From Brevundimonas goettingensis (lineage in GTDB: Bacteria; Pseudomonadota; Alphaproteobacteria; Caulobacterales; Caulobacteraceae): 64,000 nucleotides of DNA. A model generated the notes under the pieces. The model was not told the DNA's origin, searched no databases, and saw only the letters and a list, made by a program, of their open reading frames with translations. This document shows positions 38,123 through 47,633 of the stretch, piece after piece; the first letter of the stretch is position 1; each line of letters starts with the position of its first letter. A program made the translations under genes and the position numbers. The stretch spans positions 853,001-917,000 of the forward strand of contig NZ_CP062222.1 of NCBI RefSeq assembly GCF_017487405.1. Direction: 5' to 3'.

Positions 38123-39829
38123 ATGGGCGCCGACTCCTTCGTGGCGCTCGTGGGCGACACGGCCGCCGCGCTCGAAGCGCTCGCGGCCCCGATGCGCCGA
38201 CGGCTCGCTGGCGCGGGATGGTCGCGCCGGGTCTCGCACCCTTTCGTTGAGGTCTATGCGCCGTCAGACCGGCTTGCGGTCACAGCGGGGCTGGACGGCC
38301 ATGGCGTCCTGATCGGCGAGATGTACGACAACACGGGTCGGACGGTTTCAGCTTCGGAACGCGGGACCTTGGCCTGCCGGCCCATGGATGCAGCTTCCGC
38401 CCGGCGGTTGGTGGCGGAGCATTGGGGCCGCTACGTGATCGTCCGACGCACCGGGGGCGATGCCGCAATTCTGCGTGATCCGTCCGGCGCGATCGAGGCC
38501 GTCTGCTGGCGCAGGTCCGGCGTCACCCTCGTCGCCTCAAGCGCGCCGCCTGTTCTCGATCCCCTGCTGCCCGATGACATGGCTTTGAACTGGGAGGCCG
38601 TGGCTCGGCTGATCGGTCGCGGCGGCGAGTACCGTCACGATCTCGCCCTCGACGGGCTGACGCCCATCGCGGCCGGAGAATTGCGCACGCTCGGCGCAGG
38701 CGGCTCTCACGGCGTGCAGGTGTGGCGGCCGGCGGACGTCTATCGTCGCGGGCGCGGCCGCCCGCCCGAACTTCGTTCGGCCGTGCAGACGGCGGTGCGC
38801 AGCCTCGCCGGCGATCGCACATGGGTCGCCGAGGTCAGCGGCGGCCTCGACTCGGCGATCGTCGCGGCGTCCCTCGAAATGTCGCAGCGGGATCGCGTCG
38901 CGGCCTGGGTGAACCACTACGTTGAGCAGCCCGAAGGCGACGAGCGGGCCTATGCGCGGGCGGTGGTGGCGCGTCAGGGTGATGTGCTGACCGAAGTGCG
39001 GCGCGAAGGGCTGACCCTGTCGGCCGAGCGCCTAGCGCGCACGGCGGACGCTTTCCGACCCGCCACTAATGACATCGATACGGACTATAATGACGACATT
39101 GCCGCCCGCATCCGGGAGGGTGGGGCCTGGGGGTCGCTGACGGGACAGGGCGGCGACGCGGTCTTCTTCCAGATGCCGAGCCCGCTGATCGCCTTCGACG
39201 AATTACAGGAGCGCGGAGTCAGGGCGCGACCGGCGGCCGTGCACCGGATCGCGCGCTGGACCCGCCGATCGCTCTGGCCGTCGGCCTGGATCCGGGCGTT
39301 GCAGGAACACCGGCGCAGCCGCGCCGATTGGGATCATCCCTGGCTCGACGACCTGCGGGGCGTTCCGCCCGCCAAGGCCCTGCAGATTTCCATCCTCGCC
39401 TTCTGCCAGACCTTCCAGGGGCAGGCCGCGCGGAGCCTGCACGGGGTCTGCGTCAACCCGCTGCTGAGCCAGCCCGTAATGGAGGCGGGTCTGTCGTGGT
39501 CGACCGTCGATCTGACCTGGGGCGGCCGGGACCGGGCTGCGGCCCGAAATGCGTTTCGGGACGTCCTGCCTCCGTCAATCTACGCCCGCCGTTCAAAGGG
39601 CGAACTCGGCGCCTTCTACGGCGAGGCCGTCGCGAGCCATCTGCCCTTCCTGCGGGACTATCTGCTGGGCGGGGCCCTCGCCCAGGCGGGGTTGCTGAAC
39701 GACCTGGAGGCGGACCTTTCCCGGGAGGCGCTGCTTTGGCGCGGCGGCTTCTCCCGCCTGCTCACCCTGGCGCTGACGGAGGCCTGGGTTCGACGGTGGA
39801 CGGCGCGGCTGGAAGCGCGTTCGCGGTGA
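38123..39829 (+). CDS. lasso cyclase (C protein, asparagine-synthetase-like)
   Basis: 568 residues from the ATG at 38123. The N-terminal half resembles a glutaminase-like domain without the catalytic Cys1; the C-terminal half is an ATP-pyrophosphatase with the PP-loop EVSGGLDSAIVA and SLTGQGGDAVFF. It adenylates the ring Glu side chain and forms the isopeptide bond to residue 1. One enzyme must accept both Ala1/Glu9 and Gly1/Glu8 cores here. Its 3' end overlaps the convergent isopeptidase gene by 68 bp. Confidence 0.92.
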   Translation: MGADSFVALVGDTAAALEALAAPMRRRLAGAGWSRRVSHPFVEVYAPSDRLAVTAGLDGHGVLIGEMYDNTGRTVSASERGTLACRPMDAASARRLVAEHWGRYVIVRRTGGDAAILRDPSGAIEAVCWRRSGVTLVASSAPPVLDPLLPDDMALNWEAVARLIGRGGEYRHDLALDGLTPIAAGELRTLGAGGSHGVQVWRPADVYRRGRGRPPELRSAVQTAVRSLAGDRTWVAEVSGGLDSAIVAASLEMSQRDRVAAWVNHYVEQPEGDERAYARAVVARQGDVLTEVRREGLTLSAERLARTADAFRPATNDIDTDYNDDIAARIREGGAWGSLTGQGGDAVFFQMPSPLIAFDELQERGVRARPAAVHRIARWTRRSLWPSAWIRALQEHRRSRADWDHPWLDDLRGVPPAKALQISILAFCQTFQGQAARSLHGVCVNPLLSQPVMEAGLSWSTVDLTWGGRDRAAARNAFRDVLPPSIYARRSKGELGAFYGEAVASHLPFLRDYLLGGALAQAGLLNDLEADLSREALLWRGGFSRLLTLALTEAWVRRWTARLEARSR

Positions 39830-42128
39830 GATAGCGATCGAACCAGCCGATGACCTGCTCGTAGTAGATCCGGGCGTTGCCGGGGTTATGGAGGCTGTGG
39901 TCCTCGCCGATCAGGTAGAGCAAGGCGGCCGGGCGCTGGAGGCGTCTAAGAGCGGCGTACATGCCCTCGGCCTCGCCCGTCGCATGGTCCATTTCGCCCT
40001 GCACCAGCAGAACCGCGGCCGTGATCCGGTCGGCCTGTTCAAAGGCGCTGCCGCGTCGGTAGCGCTCCGGATCGGACCAGTAAGACGCGTGCATCCCGAC
40101 CTGACCGGATTCCAGCCACCGCGCGGTTCCCATGATCGCGGCCTCGTTTTCGCCCGCCAGACGCGCATGGTTCGACAGCCTGCCGAGCGATCCGGCCAGG
40201 TCATAGGATCCGTTCAGGGCGACGACGGCCTTGAACCTGGGGGATTGCGACGCGCTCAGCACGACCGCCCAGGCGCCGAAACTGTGTCCCCAAAGGCCGA
40301 TCCTGTCGCCATCGACGAGCCCCTCGGCAGCGGCGGCGTCGACAACGGCGAGGATTCGGTCCGCCAAACCGGCCGCCGGCTCGGGGCCGACAGGTAGGTC
40401 CGGATAGAGGACGGCGTAGCCGGCGGCGACAAGCAGTTGGCCGTTGAGCGTCAGATTGCCCGCCTCGGGGCGCATGGTCGGCGGCGGGGTCGCATAGACG
40501 CGGTCCGGATAGGGGATGACAATCACCGGAGGCGAGCCGCCGCCTTGAGCGGGGGCGTATAGCCATCCAGCCGTGCCGCCGGGACCCTCGACCCGCCGGG
40601 CCGAGGCGAGATCCACTTCGTCGAGCTCGGGATTGAGGCTCCAGATCGTCTCCGTCGACGTTCCGCGTATCACGGTGAGGCGATTGACGGCCCGACCCTC
40701 GGCGCCGCGCGCGACGGCCAGGCCTTGAGACCAACTCACCGCCGCGCCGGACGGACCCGTGACGCAGACGACGGGGCCCGGGTCGGCCGGGGTCCGGCAC
40801 AGTCGTCCCGCCGGCTCCGACACCGCGGCGCTGTCTTGTTTTAATGGACCCGCCAGGGCCCGCTGGCCAAGCGGGCCATCCGACCGAATGACCGAGGCGA
40901 ACGCACCGAGGTCTTCGGACGACCCATCGGAGACCAGGCGGACGACCCGTCCGCGACTGGAGAACAAAGCCCCGCTGGCTCCTTGAGCGATGAGGCGGGC
41001 GTCCGGCGCCAAGGCCGAGAGCCTCTCGCCGCTCAAGAACCAACCCTCTTCATCCCGATCACGGCCGTGCAGGGCGACCATTTCACCTATCCAACCGGCT
41101 TCGGCCGTCGGCAATCCGTGGAAGTCGAGCGGGACGACCGGGGCGACGCCCGGCGGGGTGACGTCCCGCGTCGCGCCGGTCGGGCCGACGGCGAGAAGGC
41201 GGGGACGGTCGTCATCGATCGCGGCGACCAGCAGGGCGTCGGACGCCGACGACCAGGTCAGCAGGCTTGTCGAGACGTCTCGGGCCTCGGGCGGGTCCCG
41301 GGTTTCGCCGGAGCGACTGTCGACGAGCCGGAGGGCGCGCACGCGTCGAAACTCCGTGGCGGCGCCCGGAGAGGGCAAGGGCTGGAGGGCGCGGTCGACC
41401 AACAGGGCGATATGGCGACCGTCCGGAGACGCCTCCAGGTCGAGGAAGGGTCCTCTGGCGAGACGGGTCGCGGCCCCGGTCCGGGCGTCGATCCGCCAGA
41501 GGTCGCGAGGCGGTCGCTCCGGTTCGGGCCCAAGCCCGACCGAAACGAAGGCCGCCTCCCCTTGCGCCGCCCGGTCCCAGAGCGGGGGCAGTTCTCTCTG
41601 GGTCCGGTTGGTGTCGGCCAGACGCTGCGGCAAGCCGCCGTCCGGCATGCCGAGCGCCACGAAGACGTCCTCTGACAGCCATTCCACGGACCGACCCCAG
41701 GCTCCCGTCTCCGGGGAGATGTCGGTCCACACGACCACGCCGCTGACCAGATCGGCGATCCCCACGCGGAACTCCAGGGCCTGCAGGCGGAAGACCACGA
41801 GCTTGCTGCCGTCGGGGGAGAACGGGCCGGCGGTGTAGCCTGCGTCCTCCTCCATCGGCAGAAGCGGACGGACACGGGTTGGGGTCTCAACATCGGCCCG
41901 ATAGAGGCGGGCGTAGCGGAGGGCCCCTTCGGGCTGCAGGTCGTAGCGTGGCAGATCGTCCCGCGCGCGCCGCTCCTCGAACACGATCACTTCACCGGAC
42001 GGATCGACGGCGATCCGCCCGAAGCTCTCAAGCCCGAGGAGGGTGTCGAGGGTCAGGGGCTCAGACGCGCCCGTCGTCGGGCAGCCCAGAGCCAGCGCGG
42101 CCAGCGCGCAGGACAGACGTTTGCGCAT
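39762..42128 (-). CDS. lasso peptide isopeptidase (prolyl-oligopeptidase fold)
   Basis: 788 residues with a signal peptide (LSCALAALALGCPTTGA, a lipobox-like Cys at 15). A beta-propeller region (residues 30-500) precedes an alpha/beta-hydrolase domain with the nucleophile LWGHSFGAWAV near residue 615, the Asp in GEMDHATG near 714 and the His in GEDHSLHNP near 742. Proteins of this type in lasso clusters open the isopeptide bond of their own peptide, linearising it. It is the last gene of the TonB/FecR/sigma operon. Confidence 0.88.
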   Translation of the reverse strand: MRKRLSCALAALALGCPTTGASEPLTLDTLLGLESFGRIAVDPSGEVIVFEERRARDDLPRYDLQPEGALRYARLYRADVETPTRVRPLLPMEEDAGYTAGPFSPDGSKLVVFRLQALEFRVGIADLVSGVVVWTDISPETGAWGRSVEWLSEDVFVALGMPDGGLPQRLADTNRTQRELPPLWDRAAQGEAAFVSVGLGPEPERPPRDLWRIDARTGAATRLARGPFLDLEASPDGRHIALLVDRALQPLPSPGAATEFRRVRALRLVDSRSGETRDPPEARDVSTSLLTWSSASDALLVAAIDDDRPRLLAVGPTGATRDVTPPGVAPVVPLDFHGLPTAEAGWIGEMVALHGRDRDEEGWFLSGERLSALAPDARLIAQGASGALFSSRGRVVRLVSDGSSEDLGAFASVIRSDGPLGQRALAGPLKQDSAAVSEPAGRLCRTPADPGPVVCVTGPSGAAVSWSQGLAVARGAEGRAVNRLTVIRGTSTETIWSLNPELDEVDLASARRVEGPGGTAGWLYAPAQGGGSPPVIVIPYPDRVYATPPPTMRPEAGNLTLNGQLLVAAGYAVLYPDLPVGPEPAAGLADRILAVVDAAAAEGLVDGDRIGLWGHSFGAWAVVLSASQSPRFKAVVALNGSYDLAGSLGRLSNHARLAGENEAAIMGTARWLESGQVGMHASYWSDPERYRRGSAFEQADRITAAVLLVQGEMDHATGEAEGMYAALRRLQRPAALLYLIGEDHSLHNPGNARIYYEQVIGWFDRYLTANALPAAPSTVEPRPPSAPG

Positions 42129-42134
42129 GGCGTT

Positions 42135-45083
42135 TCACCAGCGCTTGACGAGTTGCAACGAGATCTGACGGCCAAGTGCATTGGTGTTGGCGGCGTCGTA
42201 CCCGATCCCCCGCGACGCGTCGTAGAACGGCGGCTCCGAGTTTGCGAGATTGAGGACGTTCAGGGAGAGGGAGAGACCGTCGCCCCAGCCCCGGAAGTCG
42301 TAGCGGACCTGACCGTCGAAGGTCGCCCAGTCGTCAATGCTTCGACCGCCGACCGGGTCTCGACCCCCGCTGACATAGTTGGCGATCAGGCCGACCGTCA
42401 GAGGGCCCCTGAGCCACTGACCGCCGATCCGGCCTCGCCAGCGAGCGGGAAAGTGCGGATCTCCCAGCAGGTCTTCGTTCGGGGAGGCGTCGGTGATCTG
42501 ACGATCATTGGTCAGGAGATGGGTGATCGATCCGTCGACCGACATCTGACCGGCGCCCAAGTCGAAGCGATATCGCGCCGACAGGTCCAGCCCCTCGACC
42601 TCGACGGCGGCGGCGTTGACGAAGCGGTTGTCCACGATCACGCCATAGGCGGTGACGGGCATGACGGTCGGGTTGAAGTTGCCGGGGTGGTCCAGCAGCG
42701 ACTGGACGAGGGCGCGATCTTCCGCGTTCGTGGCCGGGCTCACGAAACGGACGAAGGGGGACAGGGCAGGGTCGTTGAGAACATTCGTCAGGTTCTCAAG
42801 GACCGGGTTGCCGATGCGATCCTCGAACCGGGTCCGGAACCACCCGCCTTCCAGCCGGACGCCGCTCAGGGCCGCCGGCGTCCAGACGAAGCCCGCCGTG
42901 GTTGAGGCGGCGGTTTCCGGGCGCAGATCCGGATTGCCGCCGTACTGGACGACCGCGAGGACATTGACGCCGCCACGGTTGAGGAAGGTCGGGCCCAGGG
43001 CGTAGGCCGTGAACAGCTCCCGGAGCGCCGGCGCCCGGAATGATGTCCCATGGCTCGCGCGCAGCAGCAGGTCGGGCGTCGGGCTGTAGAGCAGACCGAC
43101 CTTGGGGTTGGTGGATTGCCCGACACCCTCATGGTCTTCGATCCGCGCCGCTAGGGAGAACTCCAGACGTTCCAGTCCGGGGCGGGCGTTGGCGGCGCTC
43201 ACGAACGGCGCGCGGAACTCGACGAAGGCCGCCGAGACGTCGCGTTCATAAACGAGCGGGGCGACGATGCGCGGCGCCACGCCGGAGAGGAAATTCTCAC
43301 CTTCGGTCTCGAACCGCTCCCGGCGAAGATCGACGCCGACAGCCATGCGCAGCGGCCCGCCGGCGAGCTCCAGGAGCGATCCGTCGGCCTTGAGGTTCGC
43401 CGACGCCACGGTGGTCGTGTGGTCGGTCCAGGAATAGCCCGAGCCGATATGCGCGCGCATCGCCGCGCTGGTGTTGGCGGGATCGCCGTAGGGATTGAAG
43501 AATCCGTCGACCGCCGTCCTGAACGTCGTGGTCGGTATGTCCGCCCGTGACCCAAGGGCCTCTTGAAGGAAAGTCGTCTGCACGCGGTTGGACAGCGTCC
43601 GGCTGCTGAACTCCCGACCGCCGCTGACATACGCCGACAGGTTCCAGTCCCGGATCGCGCCGTTGAGACCAAGGGCTCCGCTGACGCTGCGCGTACGGCC
43701 TTCCGAGAGCGCCGGTCCCAGTTCGTCGATCCAGGAATAGGCGATATCGTGGCGGGTCGCGCCCACCGGAGACACGAAATGAGGATTGGCGGAGGTGATC
43801 GCCACGATGCCGGTGTCGGCCGGCGTCTGGAGCGTGTGGTTCCGTTCCGTGTAGCGGATGTCGCCGTCAAGGCTGAAGCCGAAGGGAAGGTTCTGCCGCG
43901 CCGCGGCGAAGAGGCTGTGCCGACGCTGGTGCGGCAGGAACCACTGGCCCTGGTTCTGGTTCGTGAGGTTGACCTCATTGGCCCGGAAGTCGGCCGGGGT
44001 GAGCCCTGTCCCGTCCTGATCGCGAGGAATGGCGAAGATGGGCCGATAAGAGCCCGTGACAGAATCCTGCGCCATCAGGTTGCCGGGCGCGCTGTAGACC
44101 AGCCGCCAGTCCGACCCGCCCAAGGGGCGCAGGTCGGCGCTGGAGGTCACCCGGCGATCCTCAGATCGGAGCTCCCCGCGATCGTGAAACTCGTAGGCTG
44201 CGACCAGGCTTCCGCTCGACCAATTGAACCCGCCGACATGGGACACCAGAACTTCCTCGGCGCCGCCGTCGCTCGTGCCGCCCACCCGCAAGCGGCTCTC
44301 GGCCTGGTCGAACTGGGATTTCAGGATGATGTTGACGACGCCGCCGACCGCGTCCGCGCCGTAGAGCGCTGAAGCGCCGTCCAGCAGCACGTCCACCCTC
44401 GCGATCGCGCTGGACGGAATGTTGGACACGTCCGCGAAGTCGCCGGAGAGGCCGGTGCCGGCGATCCGCCGGCCGTTGACCAGGACGAGGGTCGCGTCTG
44501 CGCCGAGTCCGCGCAGGTTCAGGCCGGTCGCCGCGCCGCTGTTCCGGGCCGAGCGATCCGCGCCGGTGTTCGCGGAGCCCTCATAGGCGGCGCCGGTGAA
44601 ATTCTGGGGGAGGGCGGCGAGGGTCTCGGCCACCGTCGCCCGCCCCTGCCGCGCCACGTCGTCCTGGGTCAACACCGTGACCGGCGAGGGGCTGTCGACG
44701 CCCCGGAAATAGCTGCCCGTGACCACGACCTCTTCGAGCTGGGTGGCTTCGGCTTCCGCCTCTGCGCGGGCCGACGGATCGACCAGCACGAACACGTTCG
44801 GCCGGCTCTGGCGATAGGTGAGGCCTGTCCCGCGCAGCAACTGGGCGAGCGCCGCCTCCGCCGTGAAATCGCCGGTGACGGCCGGGGACTGACGTCCGGC
44901 GACGAGGGCGCTGGGATAGAGGATCTGCAGTCCGCTCTGCTGGGCGAAGACCGGCAGGCTTCGCTCGAGCGGCCCAGCCCCGATGCTGAACGCGCGCACG
45001 GCGTCGACCGACTGCGCGGCTACCGGCGTCGTTACACCCATCATCAGCGCGGCGAGCGCGGTTGAAGTGAACCTGTGACCCAT
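42135..45083 (-). CDS. TonB-dependent receptor with STN domain
   Basis: 982 residues. Signal peptide, then an STN signalling domain (AFSIGAGPLERSLPVFAQQSG, ILYPSALVAGRQSPAVTG), a plug with EEVVVTGSYFRG and NGRRIAGTGLSGDF, and a 22-strand barrel ending in the aromatic residue RQISLQLVKRW. The STN domain passes a signal to the adjacent FecR/sigma pair when substrate binds. In this cluster type the receptor is thought to take up the matured lasso peptide for cleavage by the isopeptidase. It ends 6 bp before the isopeptidase start. Confidence 0.9.
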   Translation of the reverse strand: MGHRFTSTALAALMMGVTTPVAAQSVDAVRAFSIGAGPLERSLPVFAQQSGLQILYPSALVAGRQSPAVTGDFTAEAALAQLLRGTGLTYRQSRPNVFVLVDPSARAEAEAEATQLEEVVVTGSYFRGVDSPSPVTVLTQDDVARQGRATVAETLAALPQNFTGAAYEGSANTGADRSARNSGAATGLNLRGLGADATLVLVNGRRIAGTGLSGDFADVSNIPSSAIARVDVLLDGASALYGADAVGGVVNIILKSQFDQAESRLRVGGTSDGGAEEVLVSHVGGFNWSSGSLVAAYEFHDRGELRSEDRRVTSSADLRPLGGSDWRLVYSAPGNLMAQDSVTGSYRPIFAIPRDQDGTGLTPADFRANEVNLTNQNQGQWFLPHQRRHSLFAAARQNLPFGFSLDGDIRYTERNHTLQTPADTGIVAITSANPHFVSPVGATRHDIAYSWIDELGPALSEGRTRSVSGALGLNGAIRDWNLSAYVSGGREFSSRTLSNRVQTTFLQEALGSRADIPTTTFRTAVDGFFNPYGDPANTSAAMRAHIGSGYSWTDHTTTVASANLKADGSLLELAGGPLRMAVGVDLRRERFETEGENFLSGVAPRIVAPLVYERDVSAAFVEFRAPFVSAANARPGLERLEFSLAARIEDHEGVGQSTNPKVGLLYSPTPDLLLRASHGTSFRAPALRELFTAYALGPTFLNRGGVNVLAVVQYGGNPDLRPETAASTTAGFVWTPAALSGVRLEGGWFRTRFEDRIGNPVLENLTNVLNDPALSPFVRFVSPATNAEDRALVQSLLDHPGNFNPTVMPVTAYGVIVDNRFVNAAAVEVEGLDLSARYRFDLGAGQMSVDGSITHLLTNDRQITDASPNEDLLGDPHFPARWRGRIGGQWLRGPLTVGLIANYVSGGRDPVGGRSIDDWATFDGQVRYDFRGWGDGLSLSLNVLNLANSEPPFYDASRGIGYDAANTNALGRQISLQLVKRW

Positions 45084-45174
45084 GATCTCCCCCGATTTTC
45101 TACCCGCAGATTTGCGGGCCGGGGAGGAGACGTCGGGTCGCGGGCCATCCCCTAAGTCCGGGGTCAGATTATTT

Positions 45175-46161
45175 TCAGGCGGGACCCGTCAGGACGAGAT
45201 GGCCGTCCGGCGCCCGGGTCGCTTCGAGGGCGTAGAGGTCTCTCAGCGCCGCGACGAAGCCGTCGACATCGCCGGCGTCAAACACGCCGCTGACACGGAT
45301 GCTGGAGATTCGATCGTCCCGCAGTTCGACCGGCGAAGGGCTGTAGCGATTGACCTCCGCCACGGCGACGGCGATCGGGGTGTTCTCGAATGTCAGGCGG
45401 CCGGCCGTCCAACTCGTCGCCGCCGGCACGTTCACCGCGACGACCGCGGGGCGTTGGGCCGACGTGGTGACCTGTTGTCCGGGCGCGAGCGTCCAGGCCG
45501 ACCGCGACGCCGCCTCCCGCCGGACCGCGACCTTTCCCTCGACCAGAACGACCTGGGCGCCGGCGCCGGTCCTGCGGACATCGAAGCGGGTGCCGATCGC
45601 GGTCACCTCGGTGTCGCCGGCCTTCACCAGGAAGGGGCGGGCCGCATCCCCCTGCACCTCGAACATGGCGCGTCCGGAGGCCAGGGTCACCAGCCGCTGG
45701 GAACCGCTGAACCGGACCGTGACGTGGGAGTCCGTGTCCAGAATGATGCGTGAGCCGTCCTCGAGCCTTACCGTGCGCTGCTCGCCGATGGCGGTGTCAT
45801 AAGCGTCCGGTCGTTGGGCGGACCACCACGACCAGCTTCCCACTGCGAGCGCCAGGGCGACCGCGCCCGCTGCACCGAGCGGGATCAGGCGGCCAGAAGG
45901 ACTTCTGCGCCGGCTGGGCGGGGCCTGGCGGGCCCGGTTCGTCGCGTCTTCCGTGAGCGCCGCCATCTCGGGGGTCTTCGCGAGCGTTCCGGCCGCATCC
46001 CACATCGCCTCGAGACGACTGAAGGCGCGGGCGTTCTCAGGATCCCGCCGCCAGTCGCTGAATTCCTTGATGTCGGCGGTCGTGACCTGGCGCTGGTTCA
46101 ACTTGCTGAACCATTCCGCCGCTTCCGTGCGCCTGATTTCGGCTTCAGCCTCGATCGTCAT
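45175..46161 (-). CDS. FecR-family anti-sigma factor
   Basis: 328 residues. The N-terminal domain has the conserved EAAEWFSKLNQRQVTTADIKEF and FSDWRRDPENARAFSRLEAMWD pattern, followed by one membrane helix (GAAGAVALALAVGSWSWW) and the periplasmic FecR domain (YDTAIGEQRTVRLEDGSRI). It receives the signal from the TonB receptor STN domain and controls the sigma factor. Separated from sigma by 9 bp. Confidence 0.9.
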   Translation of the reverse strand: MTIEAEAEIRRTEAAEWFSKLNQRQVTTADIKEFSDWRRDPENARAFSRLEAMWDAAGTLAKTPEMAALTEDATNRARQAPPSRRRSPSGRLIPLGAAGAVALALAVGSWSWWSAQRPDAYDTAIGEQRTVRLEDGSRIILDTDSHVTVRFSGSQRLVTLASGRAMFEVQGDAARPFLVKAGDTEVTAIGTRFDVRRTGAGAQVVLVEGKVAVRREAASRSAWTLAPGQQVTTSAQRPAVVAVNVPAATSWTAGRLTFENTPIAVAVAEVNRYSPSPVELRDDRISSIRVSGVFDAGDVDGFVAALRDLYALEATRAPDGHLVLTGPA

Positions 46162-46170
46162 CCGTCTTGC

Positions 46171-46659
46171 CTACAAGTCCAGCCGAGACGCGCAGTACTC
46201 GAGCGCCCTGGACATTCGCCATTCCACCGTTTTTACACTGATCCCGAACGACTGGGCGATCTCCGGATAGGTCATACCGCCAAAGCGGCTCAACACGAAG
46301 ACGTCGCGGTAGAGTTGCGGCATGGACCGGATTACCTGCTCGAGCAGAACCTGATCGAACTGGGGCGCGGCCTCCGCTTCGGCCGGGCGCTGAAACGCCC
46401 GATCCCGCCGCCGTCGCCCTTCTTTCCGGCTCTCATCACGGACCAGATTTAGGGCGATCTTGAGCAGAAACGCCTTCGGGTGGCGGATGTCGCTCAGCGC
46501 ATAGGGCGCGGCGCGAATATAGGTTTCCTGGACGACGTCGGCCGCCGCATCGGCGTCGACATGGGCTCTCAGGCGCCGATCCAGCCAGGCGGCATAGCGC
46601 CGATAGAGACGGTTGATACCGTCCTGCGCCTCCACACCAAGCTGCTTCGTATCGGTCAC
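46171..46659 (-). CDS. ECF sigma factor (FecI-like)
   Basis: 162 residues from GTG 46659, chosen for GGAGAA seven bases upstream; a longer frame to 46830 has no homology. Sigma-2 (LYRRYAAWLDRRL, ADVVQETYIRAA) and sigma-4 (YRDVFVLSRFGGMTYPEIAQ, KTVEWRMSRALEYC) regions are complete. It forms with FecR and the TonB receptor a cell-surface signalling system that probably activates this operon when lasso peptide is sensed. Confidence 0.88.
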   Translation of the reverse strand: MTDTKQLGVEAQDGINRLYRRYAAWLDRRLRAHVDADAAADVVQETYIRAAPYALSDIRHPKAFLLKIALNLVRDESRKEGRRRRDRAFQRPAEAEAAPQFDQVLLEQVIRSMPQLYRDVFVLSRFGGMTYPEIAQSFGISVKTVEWRMSRALEYCASRLDL

Positions 46660-46847
46660 CACAGTTCTCCGGCCTCTCGACGAGAGGGTCCGGAACCCAG
46701 ACGCGTCCACACGGCCCGGGACAGGCGCGCAGGCGCGCGCCGTCAGGCGTTGGGAACGGGCAACCGCGCGATGCGCGACGCCGTCGATGATTTGATATCG
46801 CACAGGGGATTCCAGGCCCCACCAACGCAAGCGTCGGCCAGGCCAGC

Positions 46848-47051
46848 ATGAATCAAACGGAATCCCGGTGCAAGCCGGAGGGGTCGGGCGTTGGAATCCT
46901 CTGCGATCGCGAGGCCCGCTGCTTCAGTCCACAGCGGTGCCTCTGTCGCGCGGACAGACCCCGGCTCAAGCTGTGCGCCTATCTCACGGCGCCCGACCTG
47001 GGCGATCTAGAAGGGCGTCCAGCCGGGGGCAAGCGCGTCAATTCGCCCTAG
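46848..47051 (+). CDS. possible small Cys-rich protein
   Basis: 67-residue frame with six Cys (SRCKPEGSGVGILCDREARC, RCLCRADRP, LKLCAYLT), divergent from the sigma gene. No good ribosome binding site and no family recognised. The Cys spacing could hold zinc, but chance is a fair alternative. Confidence 0.3.
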   Translation: MNQTESRCKPEGSGVGILCDREARCFSPQRCLCRADRPRLKLCAYLTAPDLGDLEGRPAGGKRVNSP

Positions 47052-47165
47052 GAGTCAGGCGGCCCCGACCGCAAAAAACTGGCGGACGCCCCGCAATTCA
47101 CTGTCGTTGCCCGGCTGTTGATTCCCGCTCACCGTGCATGGAGATCAACCGAAGCGGAGCCGATC

Positions 47166-47408
47166 ATGGAGCCTAGTCGTCACGCAGAACGCCGTCCGAT
47201 CATGCTCTTGAGCGGCCGCGAAGCCGAGTGTCTGCTCTGGGTCAGCCGCGGAAAGAGTTCCGCGGACATCGGGCAGATCGTTGGGCTCTCCCCACGAACG
47301 GTCGACAGCTATATCGAGAAGGCTTGCGCCAAACTCGGTGTACGAACCCGGATCGAAGCGGTCGCGGTCGGGGTTCGCACCGGCATCATCGACCCCGAAG
47401 ATGGCTGA
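47166..47408 (+). CDS. HTH-only LuxR-family regulator (paralogue 2)
   Basis: 80 residues from the ATG at 47166. Nearly the whole protein is a LuxR HTH (LSGREAECLLWVSRGKSSADI, VGLSPRTVDSYIEKACAKLG, VRTRIEAVAVG). It shares the recognition helix and following residues with the 96-residue protein at 35225. The two copies bracket the lasso cluster, 12 kb apart and in opposite orientation. Confidence 0.75.
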   Translation: MEPSRHAERRPIMLLSGREAECLLWVSRGKSSADIGQIVGLSPRTVDSYIEKACAKLGVRTRIEAVAVGVRTGIIDPEDG

Positions 47409-47633
47409 GCCTCCGCAACCGGTCGGAAGCGCTTGGAAGAGAAAGGGGGCGGGCCTGGAACCTCTGTACAGAAGCCCGGAGGTTTCGGTCCTGATCGCCG
47501 CCGACGCATTGCGTCCCCTGGCTCAAGATCAGCGCCTGTCCGTTCCGGAACCCGCCGCTGATAATCCTACAACGTTCGCGGCAGGTTGCGCGAGTCGGCT
47601 TGACCAACCGCGGCAGGGGAGGAAAACACGCCG

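Noticed and set aside
46857..46890. Sequence like the start of a cobalamin riboswitch (GGAATCCCGGTGCAAGCCGG)
   Set aside because: The essential GCTG-CCCGC-ACTGT box does not follow, and no B12-related gene is downstream.
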